A DNA stretch of 64,000 nucleotides, from positions 92,545,034 to 92,609,033 of the forward strand of contig OX123186.2 in the NCBI GenBank assembly GCA_944739405.2, given 5' to 3'. Position numbers and translations under genes: made by a program. A model generated the notes under the pieces. That model was not told where the DNA came from. It saw only the letters and a program-made list of their open reading frames with translations, and searched no databases. This document shows, piece by piece, positions 10,535 through 21,060 of this stretch. The stretch comes from Euclidia mi. Taxonomy: Eukaryota; Arthropoda; Insecta; Lepidoptera; Erebidae. Every line of letters starts with the position of its first letter. The stretch's first letter is position 1.

Positions 10535-11387
10535 ATACAACATAATGATTTTGTAATAAAATTTATATTGTTGAAATTTAGTTCGTTTATTATTATGTAC
10601 AATCAAACAAGTCAATGTTGGACCAGTCTAAAAAATAATTCTCTTGGCTCGCTCATAGAGTTAAGTCATACTAGAAACTGGTTTTGTATACGAGTGTCAA
10701 TGTGCGTGTAAAGTAGCACTGGAAGCGATGATGTCTTGCTGAGCGATTCTCACCCTTATGGTGGTCTAGCGTGCAGTTATTCGACTGTACATTGAACGCA
10801 ATAAAATAGCTTAATAATAATTGTTTTCATATTTCAAGGTCTATGAATGCTCTCCATATCTTTATGCTAGTATTATTAAAGTGTCTCTACAAACCCTTCA
10901 ACTCACTGTATACCTAATGCAGACGACGAGAGCAACATCAAGAAACCAATTAAACAGAAAGGAATAGCAGATAAATATATGGGCTACAAAAAAATCTACT
11001 TTTGTCAATCATTGTTCGTAATCCTACATCGATTTAAGCGAAAAATGGATGCCACTGCCATGTTAAAATAAATAATTTTGTGTAAGCATTCACTTATATT
11101 TATGAAAATATAAGTGATAATAGTATTCTTATACAAAGATGTCTCAGAATCTAGAAATCACATTGCAAACGTTCTACTTAGTTTATTGTAAGTTTTATAC
11201 TATATAAACTTAGTACAGAAGCTTAAAATAGGCCGATAAGTTATTTCAAGTTGATTTATGTGTATTAAAATTTTATTACATACACTGACAACACCACAAA
11301 CTGCCAACATTTTCATGATCCCTTGAAGTGAGGATACAGCGATCCTACTAAACATTATGAACATAAATCCTACTGTTTATTTTCCAG
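10535..11387. other. Gap before F2
   Basis: AT-rich intronic sequence. Nothing coding is seen until the acceptor of F2. Confidence 0.45.
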
Positions 11388-11590
11388 ATTACGAATTCGT
11401 GCCGACTAAGCGAGGGAATTATATGCTACGCTACGGTCAACACACTTTTTGGACTGACAAGCCTGGCAATATGGTACTAACTAATCGCCGTTGGTACTGC
11501 TCTAAGAAGAAAAGTAAGCAGTGCCTTTGTACAGTGAGAACTCTTAATTTTGATGAAGTGATTGCGGTTATTGGACAACATGAACATTAA
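11388..11590 (+). CDS. mod(mdg4): F2: FLYWCH terminal exon
   Basis: Acceptor TATTTTCCAG, phase 1, 66 codons to TAA 11588-11590. The order is YEFVPTKRGNYMLRYGQHTF, then W-T-D-K-P-G, the RRWYCSKKKSKQC zinc pair, and the closing HEH. All positions expected of a working FLYWCH finger are present. The upstream ATG at 11357 is in the intron and is not the start. Sister of F1. A short foldback-related fragment follows from 11615. Confidence 0.87.
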
Positions 11591-11614
11591 TCGATTTTTA
11601 TATAAATCATTTAC

Positions 11615-11745
11615 ATTATTTAACGGGTCTTATAGATGCCCTTCGCGACCACGACCCTTGCAAGTCGGTCGAAACGTCAGAGTACATTGGTTTATATACC
11701 TTAAATCGGTTTCATTTGCACGACTAAGACCTGCAAAATCATTTT
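11615..11745. repeat. Foldback-related fragment
   Basis: Contains ACGGGTCTTATAGATG, GAAACGTCAGAG and a reversed end (ACGACTAAGACC), like the foldback element at 17405-17633 with its internal GAAACGTCGG. The small ORF through it is not a gene. Confidence 0.5.
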
Positions 11746-12281
11746 GTACTATACCTGAACATTAGACCAAGGTTTAGAAGAAGATCCATCGGTAACTGTT
11801 TCTGATATTAAAAAGGAGGTTTATATGGCTGATTTTTTGGTACACATGAAACCATAACCTGAATGGATCTTCTGTGACAGGATTTTTATAATGTGATTGT
11901 TTAAGTGTCGATTGTACAGTACATTTTGTATATGAGAAGACAATTTCTGTTGAAAACTTCAAATGATTTTTCCTTATTCTTGGAACTAAATTAAAAGTGT
12001 TTATAAAATGTTTGTAAGTACATTTATGTACGAATATTTCCAAAGTACCCATTATGTTGTAAGATAAAAATACATCATGTAAAAAGGACCTAAAGATAAA
12101 ATCATGTGTTAATATTTCTTTCTTTGTGTACATATACATAGTATTTATTTTATGATTTAAATAAACAGTTTTCTCGACATAACTTACCGTTTATGACTTA
12201 ATTGCAGCTTCATTTAAATTTCATGCTTATACCGCAGAGAGAAGTCGTAGTATTTCTTGGGTAGTAACTTATTTAATACTA

Positions 12282-12490
12282 GATGAACCCGCGGTTACAC
12301 CCGCGTTATTTAAGGCCACTGTTTCGCTCCCGTCGCTCAAAGCGTGATGTTATATAGCCTATAGCCTTTCTCGATAAATGGGCTATCTAACACTGAAAGA
12401 ATTTTTCAAATAGGACCAGAAGTTCCTGAGATTTGCGCATTCAACCAAACAAACAAAGTCTTCAGCTTTATATATAAGTATAAGATATAT
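12282..12490. mobile_element. Helitron-like or LINE-tail repeat fragment
   Basis: ACTAGATGAACCCGCGGTTA at the left and CAAACAAACAAAG near the right match a family seen again at about 55670-55870 (TAGCCTATAGCCTT, CCTGAGAT, CAAACAAACAAACAAAC). The left end begins CTAG with a GC-rich stem, as minus-strand Helitron 3' ends do. Confidence 0.45.
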
Positions 12491-12787
12491 AGACATATTG
12501 ATAATAAATTATGCTTGTGGCTATCTCATGATGATCACGCGTCTTACACAAGTATACCACGATTATGTTGACTCCATGCTGTCTGATCCGAAACAGTCAT
12601 GGAGTCCCATAGTAAATCATGTCAATAATAATGGCATGATGACCCTTACATTGAAAGGACCCGGGATTAAAGGAGAAAGGAAACATAACTGTGATTTAAA
12701 CAAGTAAACGCAGATTCTCATGTAACATGAACAAAAATAAGCCTTCTAGCATTCTTCAGTAAAAATATTCGTACATAATTTTTCCAG

Positions 12788-12963
12788 TGTTCTTTCGATC
12801 GGTTCGGGGTAAGATAGGTATGCTGTACAAAAATGAAAAGTATTACCAGCAAGCGGAGGCCTTAGGCGTTCGATGGAGATGCACCAAGAGAGGATGCAAA
12901 GCGTATTACTACATCCATGACGGACGTGTTATAAGGAAACAAGAGATACATGAACATAAATAA
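12788..12963 (+). CDS. mod(mdg4): F3: FLYWCH terminal exon, short
   Basis: This exon has no ATG of its own. Acceptor TTTTTCCAG, phase 1, then 57 codons: FFRSVRGKIGMLYKNEKYYQ, then GVRWRCTKRGCKA and YYYIHDGRVIRK, closing with IHEHK and TAA 12961-12963. The two cysteines (WRC and GC) and final HEH are in place, so it is an intact, compact FLYWCH finger. It is the first of three closely packed cassettes (F3-F5 within 1.6 kb). Confidence 0.85.
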
Positions 12964-13477
12964 CAGTAGCGGTGCCTAATTGTGGTGTCTCACTACTGGG
13001 TTTACTTTACACTCTGCCAAGTATCTGTGTTTTGTGTCAAGTGGAGCCAGTTCATATCCCGTTTCGTATTTAATTTGGGGATTTTTATTACAGAGTAATA
13101 TGTTAGTGGTGCTATCTTTTTTCGATTATTTTCTTTCGGCATTGAACTTTTGTATCAAGGTCCTAATTGATCCGTGTTAGATACGGATGAAGTGTAGGCA
13201 CCTGGCAGGCCTGTTCTGCCAGTTTGTTAAAACAAAATAGGTATTTTTGACTGTTTCTGACTGCAAATTAAAAAAATATGAGGATTCCTCTGGGATTTAT
13301 TAATACTTATTTTAGTATATTGTTAAAAATTTTCTTTTTCTTCGATTTAAGCATTTTTTCTGTTATTGTAAATGTTATTAATAAAATAAATGACGACAAA
13401 TCTATTTTTTTGTTTACATACGTACATTATTAATTATTCGTTTATGTGAAAACACTAAGTGATTATTTAAATTGCAG

Positions 13478-13680
13478 CTAGAATTGTTTACACTGAGAGA
13501 GGGTTCAAACGTTTGATTCTAAATGGCTATGCGTTTTGTACGAACTATGCATCAGAACGGAAGACTCGATGGAGATGTTGTCAAAGAGGCTGTACCGCAA
13601 GGATCCATACCGTCGATGACATCATCACAATGGCCCTCGAAGTACACGATCACCCTTTACCTAAACAGAAGTGGTGCTGA
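13478..13680 (+). CDS. mod(mdg4): F4: FLYWCH terminal exon
   Basis: Acceptor AAATTGCAG, phase 1, 66 codons to TGA 13678-13680. It reads RIVYTERGFKRLILNGYAFC, then KTRWRCCQRGCTARIHTVDD, closing with HDHPLP and a short tail. This is a textbook FLYWCH layout with an extra Cys after WRC. The ATG-started ORF at 13523-13732 lies in a different frame and is a shadow of it. Confidence 0.88.
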
Positions 13681-14163
13681 GAATTTATCGGGTCACAATG
13701 TTGTTTCATATTTTTATGCTTGTTCTCGTTGAAAGAATACCTATATTTTTATATTGGATTGATTGTTTTATTCTTATCCTGATTTAGTTTATTTTAAGTA
13801 TACGCATTTTAATAATATGACTGTAATTTATTATATAAAAAATTGTCGCCTATTACAATAGCTTCCTCGACTTAGGTAAAATTCATGAATTGTTGTACCT
13901 ACTACGTACCTACTGGAAAAAGGGCACATCAATGGAAAGGATTTGGACAGTCACTCCATCGCTGGTATATAATTATGAAGGTATGCCTACACTATACCTA
14001 CGCATATAAGTAAGTTATTTAGCTGCAAGTTTGCTAGGAAAACCTATGCATTGTAATTTAGAGCCTACCTCATATTGGGCATGGCGTTCCTCGGTTAAAT
14101 ACAGCATGTTTCAATATATCTAACTTAAAAGAATACGTACTTCATAATCCTTTGTTAATTCAG

Positions 14164-14378
14164 GACACTTCGCCAATTTCGTGTTATCGAAAAGAGGGAA
14201 CATCGTTCTAAAATAGGCAGCTTTTACTTACTACAAGCAGAGAGAGAGAAAGAATACAATCCGATGGGCTTGCTCTTCACACTATCCTAAAGGATGTCGT
14301 GCAAGGATCATCACTCGTCAGAACCATATCGTGTCTATTAATGATGTTTACACACATGTACCGACGGGGACAGTGTAG
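14164..14378 (+). pseudogene. mod(mdg4): F5: FLYWCH terminal exon with paired homopolymer indels
   Basis: Acceptor TTAATTCAG, phase 1. Codons encode FANFVLSKRGNIVLK and then TAG at 14214-14216. The same frame continues correctly a few codons later with FTYYKQ, IRWACSSHYPKGCRA and a closing TH, to TAG 14376-14378. The gap can be explained by one A missing (AAAA where five are expected) and one T extra (TTTT where three are expected), which cancel out but leave the stop between them. Without both changes the segment would read L-K-I-G-S-F, as in sister cassettes. It is either a recently dead cassette or two sequencing errors. Confidence 0.75.
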
Positions 14379-14517
14379 GTCGTTAACATGTGTATGAGAT
14401 TATGACTGTAACTTAAATATGGATTTGACTTTGACATTGACTTTAAATGAAGAAGTCGATGGTTCACGGCTTTCTTGTGTTGTGGATGCAACGAGACAGC
14501 CTAGCGGCGATTTCGAT

Positions 14518-14518
<1 letters not shown>

Positions 14519-14560
<42 letters not shown>
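14519..14560. repeat. (TA)n microsatellite
   Basis: About 20 TA units followed by a T-run. Confidence 0.95.
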
Positions 14561-14567
<7 letters not shown>

Positions 14568-15560
14568 TCCCAATACATTTACTTAATCTTACATGATACG
14601 TTGCCGTACTACGAAAATCTCAATCTGAGTACTGGCGAGCCGTTTATAGACGAACAATATTACTTGGATATAATTTATACCAATATTGTTTAATTAATAG
14701 TTAAATATTCCTTAAAATAACAAGTAAAGTATGATATGGTTGGTACTGGACAGTAGAAGTACAGGAGGCTAGGTGGCGTAGTATACTTACTACTAGAACA
14801 ATCAGCTTTAGACGTATGTCGTCACTTGTATTTGATCATTAGCTGATTGTAAATAAAATTATTGAAGTTATCATTCGGAGATCGAAATGGTTCAGTTGGA
14901 TCCCTATAAAGTAATCTCTCAAATATTTACGGCAAGTAAACTGAAAAACACGAGCATTGAGTACGCATTACCTGAAATTACATCAATGCAATTTTTTATA
15001 GATTTTTGAAGTTACCAAATTTCGCGTTTTTATGTTATATTCTTCCCGTCCGGCGCAATAAATTGAAACATCGGGCAAATATAAATAAAAAAAATATATA
15101 TAAAATATATTGTTTTGATAAATAAAATACGTGTGAAGTAGTTTAAATTCTGATGTAAATTAGAAATTCTGTCGAAGCATTTTACTGTAGTTAGTGCCAT
15201 TTGTTAGATCTAACAAGAGACGTGTGCATGCTTTCTCGATTATTTATATCATGATTAAAACGTATCAATGAAATACGCCTTTTATTACAAAAAATGACAT
15301 ATTTTTATATGCAAAAAACTGATTGACTTCTTTTAAATTTAGTCTTTTAAGTAAAACTGCACAGGTTTTGGGTATATGCTATTTAGTTGTCCAACAGTGC
15401 AGTTAACTCTGATAGGTATTCCTGAATATGTGTAGAAAGATTCAGAAATTCTCGTAAAAGGACAGAAAAGACTGCCAAATTCCATTATAAGCCTTTCCGA
15501 TAAGAGTACAGTCATAAGGCAAAAACTAAAATCAATGCCTGTCTATGGACAGGCAGAAAA
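14561..15560. other. Gap, no gene seen
   Basis: AT-rich sequence after the microsatellite, without a recognised ORF, module or repeat. Confidence 0.4.
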
Positions 15561-15568
15561 AGAGTAGG

Positions 15569-15632
15569 CAGTAAAGAGTTTATTTTCAAATAACGATACC
15601 TATGTCGTTATTTCAAAATAAACTCTTTATAA
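15569..15632. repeat. Hairpin inverted repeat
   Basis: AAAGAGTTTATTTT and its complement AAAATAAACTCTTT flank ATAACGATACCTATGTCGTTAT, making a hairpin of about 28-bp arms. Confidence 0.75.
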
Positions 15633-15744
15633 TTGTAAAGATAAATTTAATATGGTACTAGTATATAGTACTTAATACAGATTTATGTTAAAAAAATATT
15701 TTATGTCTTGTTTAATTTATTGTTTATTGTATTTTATTTCTTGA

Positions 15745-16100
15745 TAGCCTAGTGGAGATACCAACAGACTGCCATGCAGAGGGTATCGGGTTCCGGGTTC
15801 GAATCCACGGCACGCACCAATGACTTTTCGGAGCTATGTGCGTATTTAAGCGTAAATTGTTGTTTGTCCCGTACCTCGGAGAACACGTTAAACCCCGACG
15901 GCTTAACGCCGTTATAGGGAGTCAGTATCTATGATTAAACTGACACTAGTCTAAACCATGGAATATAAATGCTAACGCTTTGTGTTGCGGTGGTCAGACA
16001 GGCAGGCGCTCCGTGGAAAAGCTAATGTTCAGTCAAAGCCGGTTAAACTAAAATCGGACCCCGGGTTCTAACGGGGATAACGTTAGGAGGATGATGTTTG
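15745..16100 (+). mobile_element. tRNA-derived SINE (family S2), + strand
   Basis: A-box-like TAGCCTAGTGG, B-box GGGTTCGAATCC, then GACTTTTCGGAGCTATGTGC and an end with TAACGGGGATAACGTTAGGA. The same SINE interrupts F10 at 44912-45283. Within the B box region GGGTTCC is partly duplicated. Confidence 0.8.
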
Positions 16101-17400
16101 GATAAGTTTCTTAAATATAAAATTATTTATTTCTTTACATTTTATAGGTACTATTATGTTTTTCAGCTTATTTATTTGTAGCTTTAGTTTCTAATACCTA
16201 GATGTAGAAAACAGCAGAAACTCGGCGATCTGAAAAACAATACTGCCAGGCATTGCTAGGGCAATATCACGTAGTCGGTTTCACGAAGGAATCGCGAAGA
16301 AATGTCTGTTAACTGCCAAAGTTAATAAATACAAAATCTACCATGTTACTTTATCAAGTTATTATATGAATACAAATACTGGCCCATAGTTGCACAATAT
16401 TTTTCTCTTCTTTGTCACAGTTATGGTCTGACTGGAAAACCAAGACGAAATTGAAAGCCTGCGTAATCTACAAAGAAGTTGACGGTTGTTAAGTGGAATG
16501 ACCAATAAAACCAAACGGCTGAATCGGCTCGAAGAGAGGGTATTATTGCAAATTATTTGGATTACTGACTGAGCACCAAGCGGATGAAACGGATGTTGAA
16601 ATTGATGATTTAATTGTAAACCTAAACTACACTTTTCCCATGGATCTGTCCGCGTGGGACTATTTCACCCCCTTAGGGAAGGAATTTCCAAACGTCTTCT
16701 CATATTGCTCCCCTGCAAGGATTATAAAGAAAGAATTTGATTTGATTGATCATTTGCCATTTGAAGTTAGGTTTTAGAAGGTAGCCTGTAGTATACCCTG
16801 TACAAGTTAGCTTGATCTTTTGACAGACGGGCCAGTGATGGGAAACAAAAAATATCGAGTAGTCCAAAAATAACGTTTGTAAAATACTTGTAACTGTGAC
16901 GAGCTAGTGTGGGTGTATTATGTGTGAAATTCTTTATTGCATTAGACATATAAAACATTGGGTAGATAAGCGACGGTGGGTCAATATTCATAATTAGTAC
17001 CTATTTAATATTACAGGGTAATTTTTTAACCTCCCGCCAAATTTAAATAGGTGGTTCAGACTTTTAAAGTAAACAACTTTCTCAAAGAAACACGAGTCGA
17101 AAAGTGAAAAAAAATCCGACCTTCCATACAAAATCGACCACGTCACCGAGCAGTTTTCTATGGGAGGACCCATGTTTCTTTGGAAAAGTTGTTTATTTTC
17201 ATGGTTTGAACCACCTTTAAATCTTTAAAACAGTTTTTATCAAGGAAGAGGAGCACAACCAAGAGCATCATCACCAGAGTCGACGGAGCTTGTGTCATCA
17301 TCTCGAACTTCAATTATTATTTCATGTTCAATAAAATTGTCGAAGTGGACGTCGCACATCCTTTTTAAACTTTCGCGATTTGTATATTTCATACAAAATA
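16101..17400. other. Gap, no gene seen
   Basis: No ORF with a recognised domain. Around 17040-17220 an imperfect inverted arrangement (AAAGTAAACAACTTT against AAAGTTGTTTATTTT, both next to AACCACCT/GGTGGTTC) suggests a small TIR element. Confidence 0.4.
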
Positions 17401-17404
17401 AATT

Positions 17405-17633
17405 AGTGGGTCTTAATCGCGTATAATTAACTTATTTAAGGTATAAATACCTATTTGGTGAACTTAAATAAAGACCAAGTGAGGGTAGGTACCGAAACCC
17501 GCACTTCCACAAGACGGCGCTGAGCTCTCATCAGTCTCTCCGCGACCACGCTCGGTGCAAGACGAGCGAAACGTCGGAACCAAATAGGTATTTATACCTT
17601 AAATAAGTTAATTGTACGCGATTAAGACCCGCT
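17405..17633. mobile_element. Foldback element with ~55-bp arms
   Basis: The left arm starts AGTGGGTCTTAATCGCG and runs to CCTATTTGGT. The right arm starts ACCAAATAGG and runs to CGCGATTAAGACCCGCT, the reverse complement with few mismatches. The loop is GC-richer and contains CGAAACGTCGG. No ORF. Confidence 0.8.
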
Positions 17634-17689
17634 TATTTATTTTGTAAGTCGCACACCCAGTCAGATAATATTGCTTCTTTGACGTGCTG

Positions 17690-19140
17690 TACTACATTCA
17701 CCCAGTTTTGGGCGGTCACTTGACCACAAGCTTCTTCCAACAAACGAATCATTTTGTTTGCGGTGAAAGGAGGACATGTATTGGTACGTGCTGCGTTTCC
17801 TGTGAATGAAATAAGTGATTGTTAAAATAATACTATTAATGAAATAGATGTTAAAGAATGTATCAAGAAAAAAGATTTATTTTACTGACCTTTGATTTGT
17901 GACCTTTGATATCAGCTCCATGGCATTATATTGACAGTAATAGGGTGGCAATCTGATCACTGTATGACCGCGTTGCTTTGCTGCTTCGTCCAGTAAATAT
18001 ACTGGCTCCCTCGGTTTGTGTGTGGCCACCAAGCCAAGCAGTTCGCAGTTGAGCATTGTCATGTCGGCATTTACACCTTGTTTATGAGCCACTCTATTAT
18101 ATTGGCTTTTTTGTTTGCCGCCGTCGCAGCCTTGTCAAGTTGCGTGGAATGATAGGATGCATTATCCATTATTATTATATGAGGACCATCCAGGTTGTCC
18201 ATCATTTTATAAAACCATTCTGAAAAAGTTTCAAAGTTCATCTCTTGCTCTCTTACTCATTCGTTTTTTTGGATTTAAATGCCAGTAGACAGTTTGGCAC
18301 AAAACCTTGGGCAGTAACTGTGTGGTAAATTATCAGTGTCTCCCCTTTTCCTACTAGTAATTTTGTAAGACGATAAAGCAGTATCGTCGTTCCATGCTTT
18401 TTTAACAGTGTGATTGGCATTCAACCAAATTTCATCTAAACACACAACTTTTTCCCAATCGATAATATTTTTGGCTTTTCTTAAGAAATCAACTCGTTTG
18501 AGGGCAATGTCATTCCTTTCCATAAGAATCTTGCGGTTGTTGGGTTTATGGTAAAAATACAATTCTACGCAATAGTTTTGACAGCGAAGTTCAACCGCCG
18601 TCATATAAATCAGATTCTCTTAATGTCACCAGAGACTTGTCAAGTGTGGGCAATTCTTTTTTTTTATCGTCTCACGCCTGTATTCCCGAAGGGGTAGGCA
18701 GAGGTGTAATATTACATCTACATGTCGCCTTGAAGTTTTTAGGTCCCACGTAAAAGGGGGCGAGCCTATTGCCGTTACCGGGCACATCACCAGACTCCTT
18801 GCTGCTACTGAGAATTTGGAAAAACCCAGTACCACTTTTGCCCTACCCGGGAATCGAACCCGGGACCATCAGCAGTCGCATACGCTCATACGGTCCAGTG
18901 AATACTGGACCACGTAGGCAGTCTTTTCTTGAATAATAACCATAAATGTGGTGCTGTATGGCCGCTCATTGAAAATCGTCAATATTGGTAGGTTGCATAC
19001 GCCTACGTTTTTTATTGGGTACAGTTTATTTTCGTCATCACCTTCTTTAAAATATTTTTCCGTAGAGATTCGTGTTACAGTAACTAATCCAATCACTAAA
19101 GCGTCAGTTACACGTTGCCGCACTTGAGACAGTGGCAATA
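17690..19140 (-). pseudogene. Tc1/mariner-IS630-type transposase, broken
   Basis: Read on the minus strand, fragments in different frames line up in transposase order: an N-terminal piece with PLSQVRQRVTDAL (19138-18920); a middle piece NNRKILMERNDIALKRVDFL with the first catalytic Asp in VVCLDEIWLNANHTVKKAW (18604-18275); a frame with HIIIMDNASYHS holding the second Asp (about 18200-18100); then GVNADMTMLNCELLGLV and LPPYYCQYNAMELI, the third catalytic region of the DDE_3 family, ending near 17690 with a CPPFTANK segment. Frameshifts and stops separate the pieces and a SINE (18670-18921) splits the N-terminal part, so it is dead. It is unrelated to the terminal-exon array. Confidence 0.8.
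18670..18921 (-). mobile_element. tRNA-derived SINE (family S1), minus strand, inside the transposase
   Basis: On the minus strand: tRNA-like head with CGACTGCTGATGGTCC and B box GGGTTCGATTCCCGGG, body with GGTAACGGCAATAGGCTCG, tail CCTCTGCCTACCCCTTCGGG then CAGGCGTGAG. The tail is shared with the LINE at 19831-23296. Better copy at 58276-58518. Confidence 0.85.
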
Positions 19141-19263
19141 ATGACCCCCATTTTGTGACTCACGCCCAAAATAATCGCGTAAGCGAATGACTAACTCACG
19201 CGTTTCACTGTTGAGTACAGTATTTTCGCCCTTAGAGGCATGTTTAACAAAAGTTCAAAACAG

Positions 19264-19333
19264 AAACTTAAATTCAACAATAATAATGTTAGGGGCAGGT
19301 GCCCGTAACATTATTATTGTTGAATTTAAGTTT
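19264..19333. repeat. 28-bp inverted repeat (hairpin)
   Basis: AAACTTAAATTCAACAATAA extended to TAATGTTA at 19291 is matched perfectly in reverse complement at 19306-19333, with a 14-bp GC-rich loop GGGGCAGGTGCCCG. Confidence 0.85.
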
Positions 19334-19499
19334 TTCTCAGTCTTGCTTCCTCTTAACTTCTTCCTTTAACGTCTTCTTTCCTCTTGACTTTACTCCACAT
19401 TACTGACCCCGAGTGTTCCCGACGTTCGGCTTATAGGTCAGTCGATGGAACGATGGAATACGTAATTCAAATAAGAACTTAATTTATTTCACCTTACAT

Positions 19500-19819
19500 A
19501 CATACATACATATCGTCACGCCTTTTATCCCCGAAGGAGTGAGGCAGAGGTGTATTTCTACACCCACTTTTCGCCAGATATACTTTAGTCCCACGTAATA
19601 AGACGCGAGCCTATTGCCGTACCGGGCACATTTCCATACTCCGTGCTGCTACTGAGAATTTCGTGACAGAAAAACCCAATAACACTGCCGGACCCAGGAA
19701 TCGAACCCGGGACCTCCCGATCCCACGCGCACATTTATGCCGCGAGACCAACGAGGCAGTCGTATAGGGTTTGATGTCGAGTTTGCCGTCTCTACGCAAA
19801 GATGGTATTTGCATCGTGT
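19500..19819 (-). mobile_element. SINE S1-like copy and host repeat, left half (interrupted by the LINE)
   Basis: From 19515 a tail GTCACGCCTTTTATCCCCG and a B box (GGGTTCGATTCC in reverse) near 19690 mark a divergent S1 SINE on the minus strand. From 19745 the sequence GAGGCAGTCGTATAGGGTTT to GTGTTATCCC matches 55520-55605. At 55605 the repeat continues directly into GGGGGTGGTGACACTTG. Here that continuation is found beyond the LINE at 23308-23385, so the LINE jumped into this repeat. Confidence 0.7.
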
Positions 19820-19830
19820 TATCCCTTAGT
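19820..19830. repeat. LINE target-site duplication, left
   Basis: TATCCCTTAGT here is repeated at 23297-23307 directly after the LINE tail. Confidence 0.85.
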
Positions 19831-19980
19831 TTCGGGGAGATGGGCCTCGTTAGCCTTGGTTGGCAACCTGTCTAGGAGAAGGAAAACTCCGAAATTAAAC
19901 CAAACGTTCGGGGAGATGGGCCTCGTTAGCCTTGGTTGGCAACCTGTCTAGGAGAAGGAAAACTCCGAATTTAAACCAAC
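19831..19980 (+). promoter_or_regulatory. LINE 5' tandem monomers (2 x 76 bp)
   Basis: The unit TTCGGGGAGATGGGCCTCGT and onward is repeated with a 76-bp period. The first unit starts exactly at the target duplication. Repeated 5' monomers are known in other LINEs to carry internal promoter activity; that role is inferred here. Confidence 0.7.
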
Positions 19981-20184
19981 TTTCAGGGAGCATACCCGAA
20001 ACAAAACCCCGATCTAAGGTGTGAACCGACCCGTGCCGAGGGATTCGTGGCCAGAGGGCAAGCTGGTCGTAAACGGAGGGTGCCTGTGTTGGTGGTCACA
20101 GGGCACAGCTGATATTCCGCCTTACCCCCGTAAAGGGCTCTGCGGGGATGGACCGTCTAGATCCCTAAATCTCGTGGGAACGCT

Positions 20185-21060
20185 ATGGGAACAAAAACTT
20201 ATTCTTCTCCATACGGCGGCGACGCGGTTCGCAACCCGTCACGTCTCGTTTCCCGCGAGGGCGAAAAGCGGCCTACGGAAAGCAGGTTTGTGACACTGAA
20301 TGTTGGTGGAGGAATGAACGGCAAATTGGATGAAGTATGTCAGATGATGGATGATAGAAAGATTGATGTTCTTTGTGTGAATGAAACAAAAAGAAAAGGG
20401 TGTGACACCACCAAGCATGGTGCATATACGGCGTATTGGTCTGGGGTAGATAGTACCACCAGAGCCTGTAAGGGAGTTGGTGTAGTACTGTCTGCGCGAA
20501 TGAATGAGTGCGTAAAAGAGTTTGAATGTGTAAATGCTAGGCTACTGTGGATGAGAATGAAAGTAGGACTTACTCGTCTCTTTATTGTGGGGGTGTACGC
20601 CCCGGTCAATATAGTTACGGGTATGTCACAACATGAGCAAGACGAAAGGCAGGAGTTTTGGGAGAGTTTAAGAGAGATTTTGAGGAACTGTAAGGATAAT
20701 AAAAGATTGATCTTGTTAGGGGATTTCAATGGATGGGTGGGAGTAAAGCGAGATGGATTTGAAAGGGTGTTAGGTGCATTTGGTGATGAGAGTGTGAACG
20801 AAAATGGAAAAGCACTGCTTGAGATTTGTTTGGAGTGGAGCCTTTGTGTGACAAACACCATGTTTGATCATAAAAGGATACATATGTATACGCGAGAGGC
20901 TAAAAATGTTAGAAGAAGTATGATTGATTTTGTGATAGTAGATGAACGATTGAGAAAGAATGTGTTGGATACAAGAGTATATCGAGGGATCGGCATCCAC
21001 ACAGACCACTTCTTGATGTTGAGCCGGATAAGTGGGCTCTTTAAAGGTTGGCGACACTGA
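20185..21060 (+). CDS. LINE ORF, endonuclease part (ends at in-frame TGA)
   Basis: An apurinic-endonuclease-like (EEP) domain of about 290 residues: TLNVGGGMNGKLDEV at the start, the catalytic Glu motif VLCVNETKRKG, GVGVVLS, LFIVGVYAP, the metal site LLGDFNGWVG, SMIDFVIVDERLR, and the closing HTDHFLMLSR with the catalytic Asp-His. The domain nicks target DNA to prime reverse transcription. The start at 20185 is the first ATG in frame after the leader. The TGA at 21058-21060 is in the same frame as the reverse-transcriptase part, with no shift. A CGA to TGA change (CpG transition) would explain it. Confidence 0.88.
   Translation: MGTKTYSSPYGGDAVRNPSRLVSREGEKRPTESRFVTLNVGGGMNGKLDEVCQMMDDRKIDVLCVNETKRKGCDTTKHGAYTAYWSGVDSTTRACKGVGVVLSARMNECVKEFECVNARLLWMRMKVGLTRLFIVGVYAPVNIVTGMSQHEQDERQEFWESLREILRNCKDNKRLILLGDFNGWVGVKRDGFERVLGAFGDESVNENGKALLEICLEWSLCVTNTMFDHKRIHMYTREAKNVRRSMIDFVIVDERLRKNVLDTRVYRGIGIHTDHFLMLSRISGLFKGWRH

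Noticed and set aside
10243..10602. 119-codon minus-strand ORF
   Set aside because: It runs through a tRNA-derived SINE.
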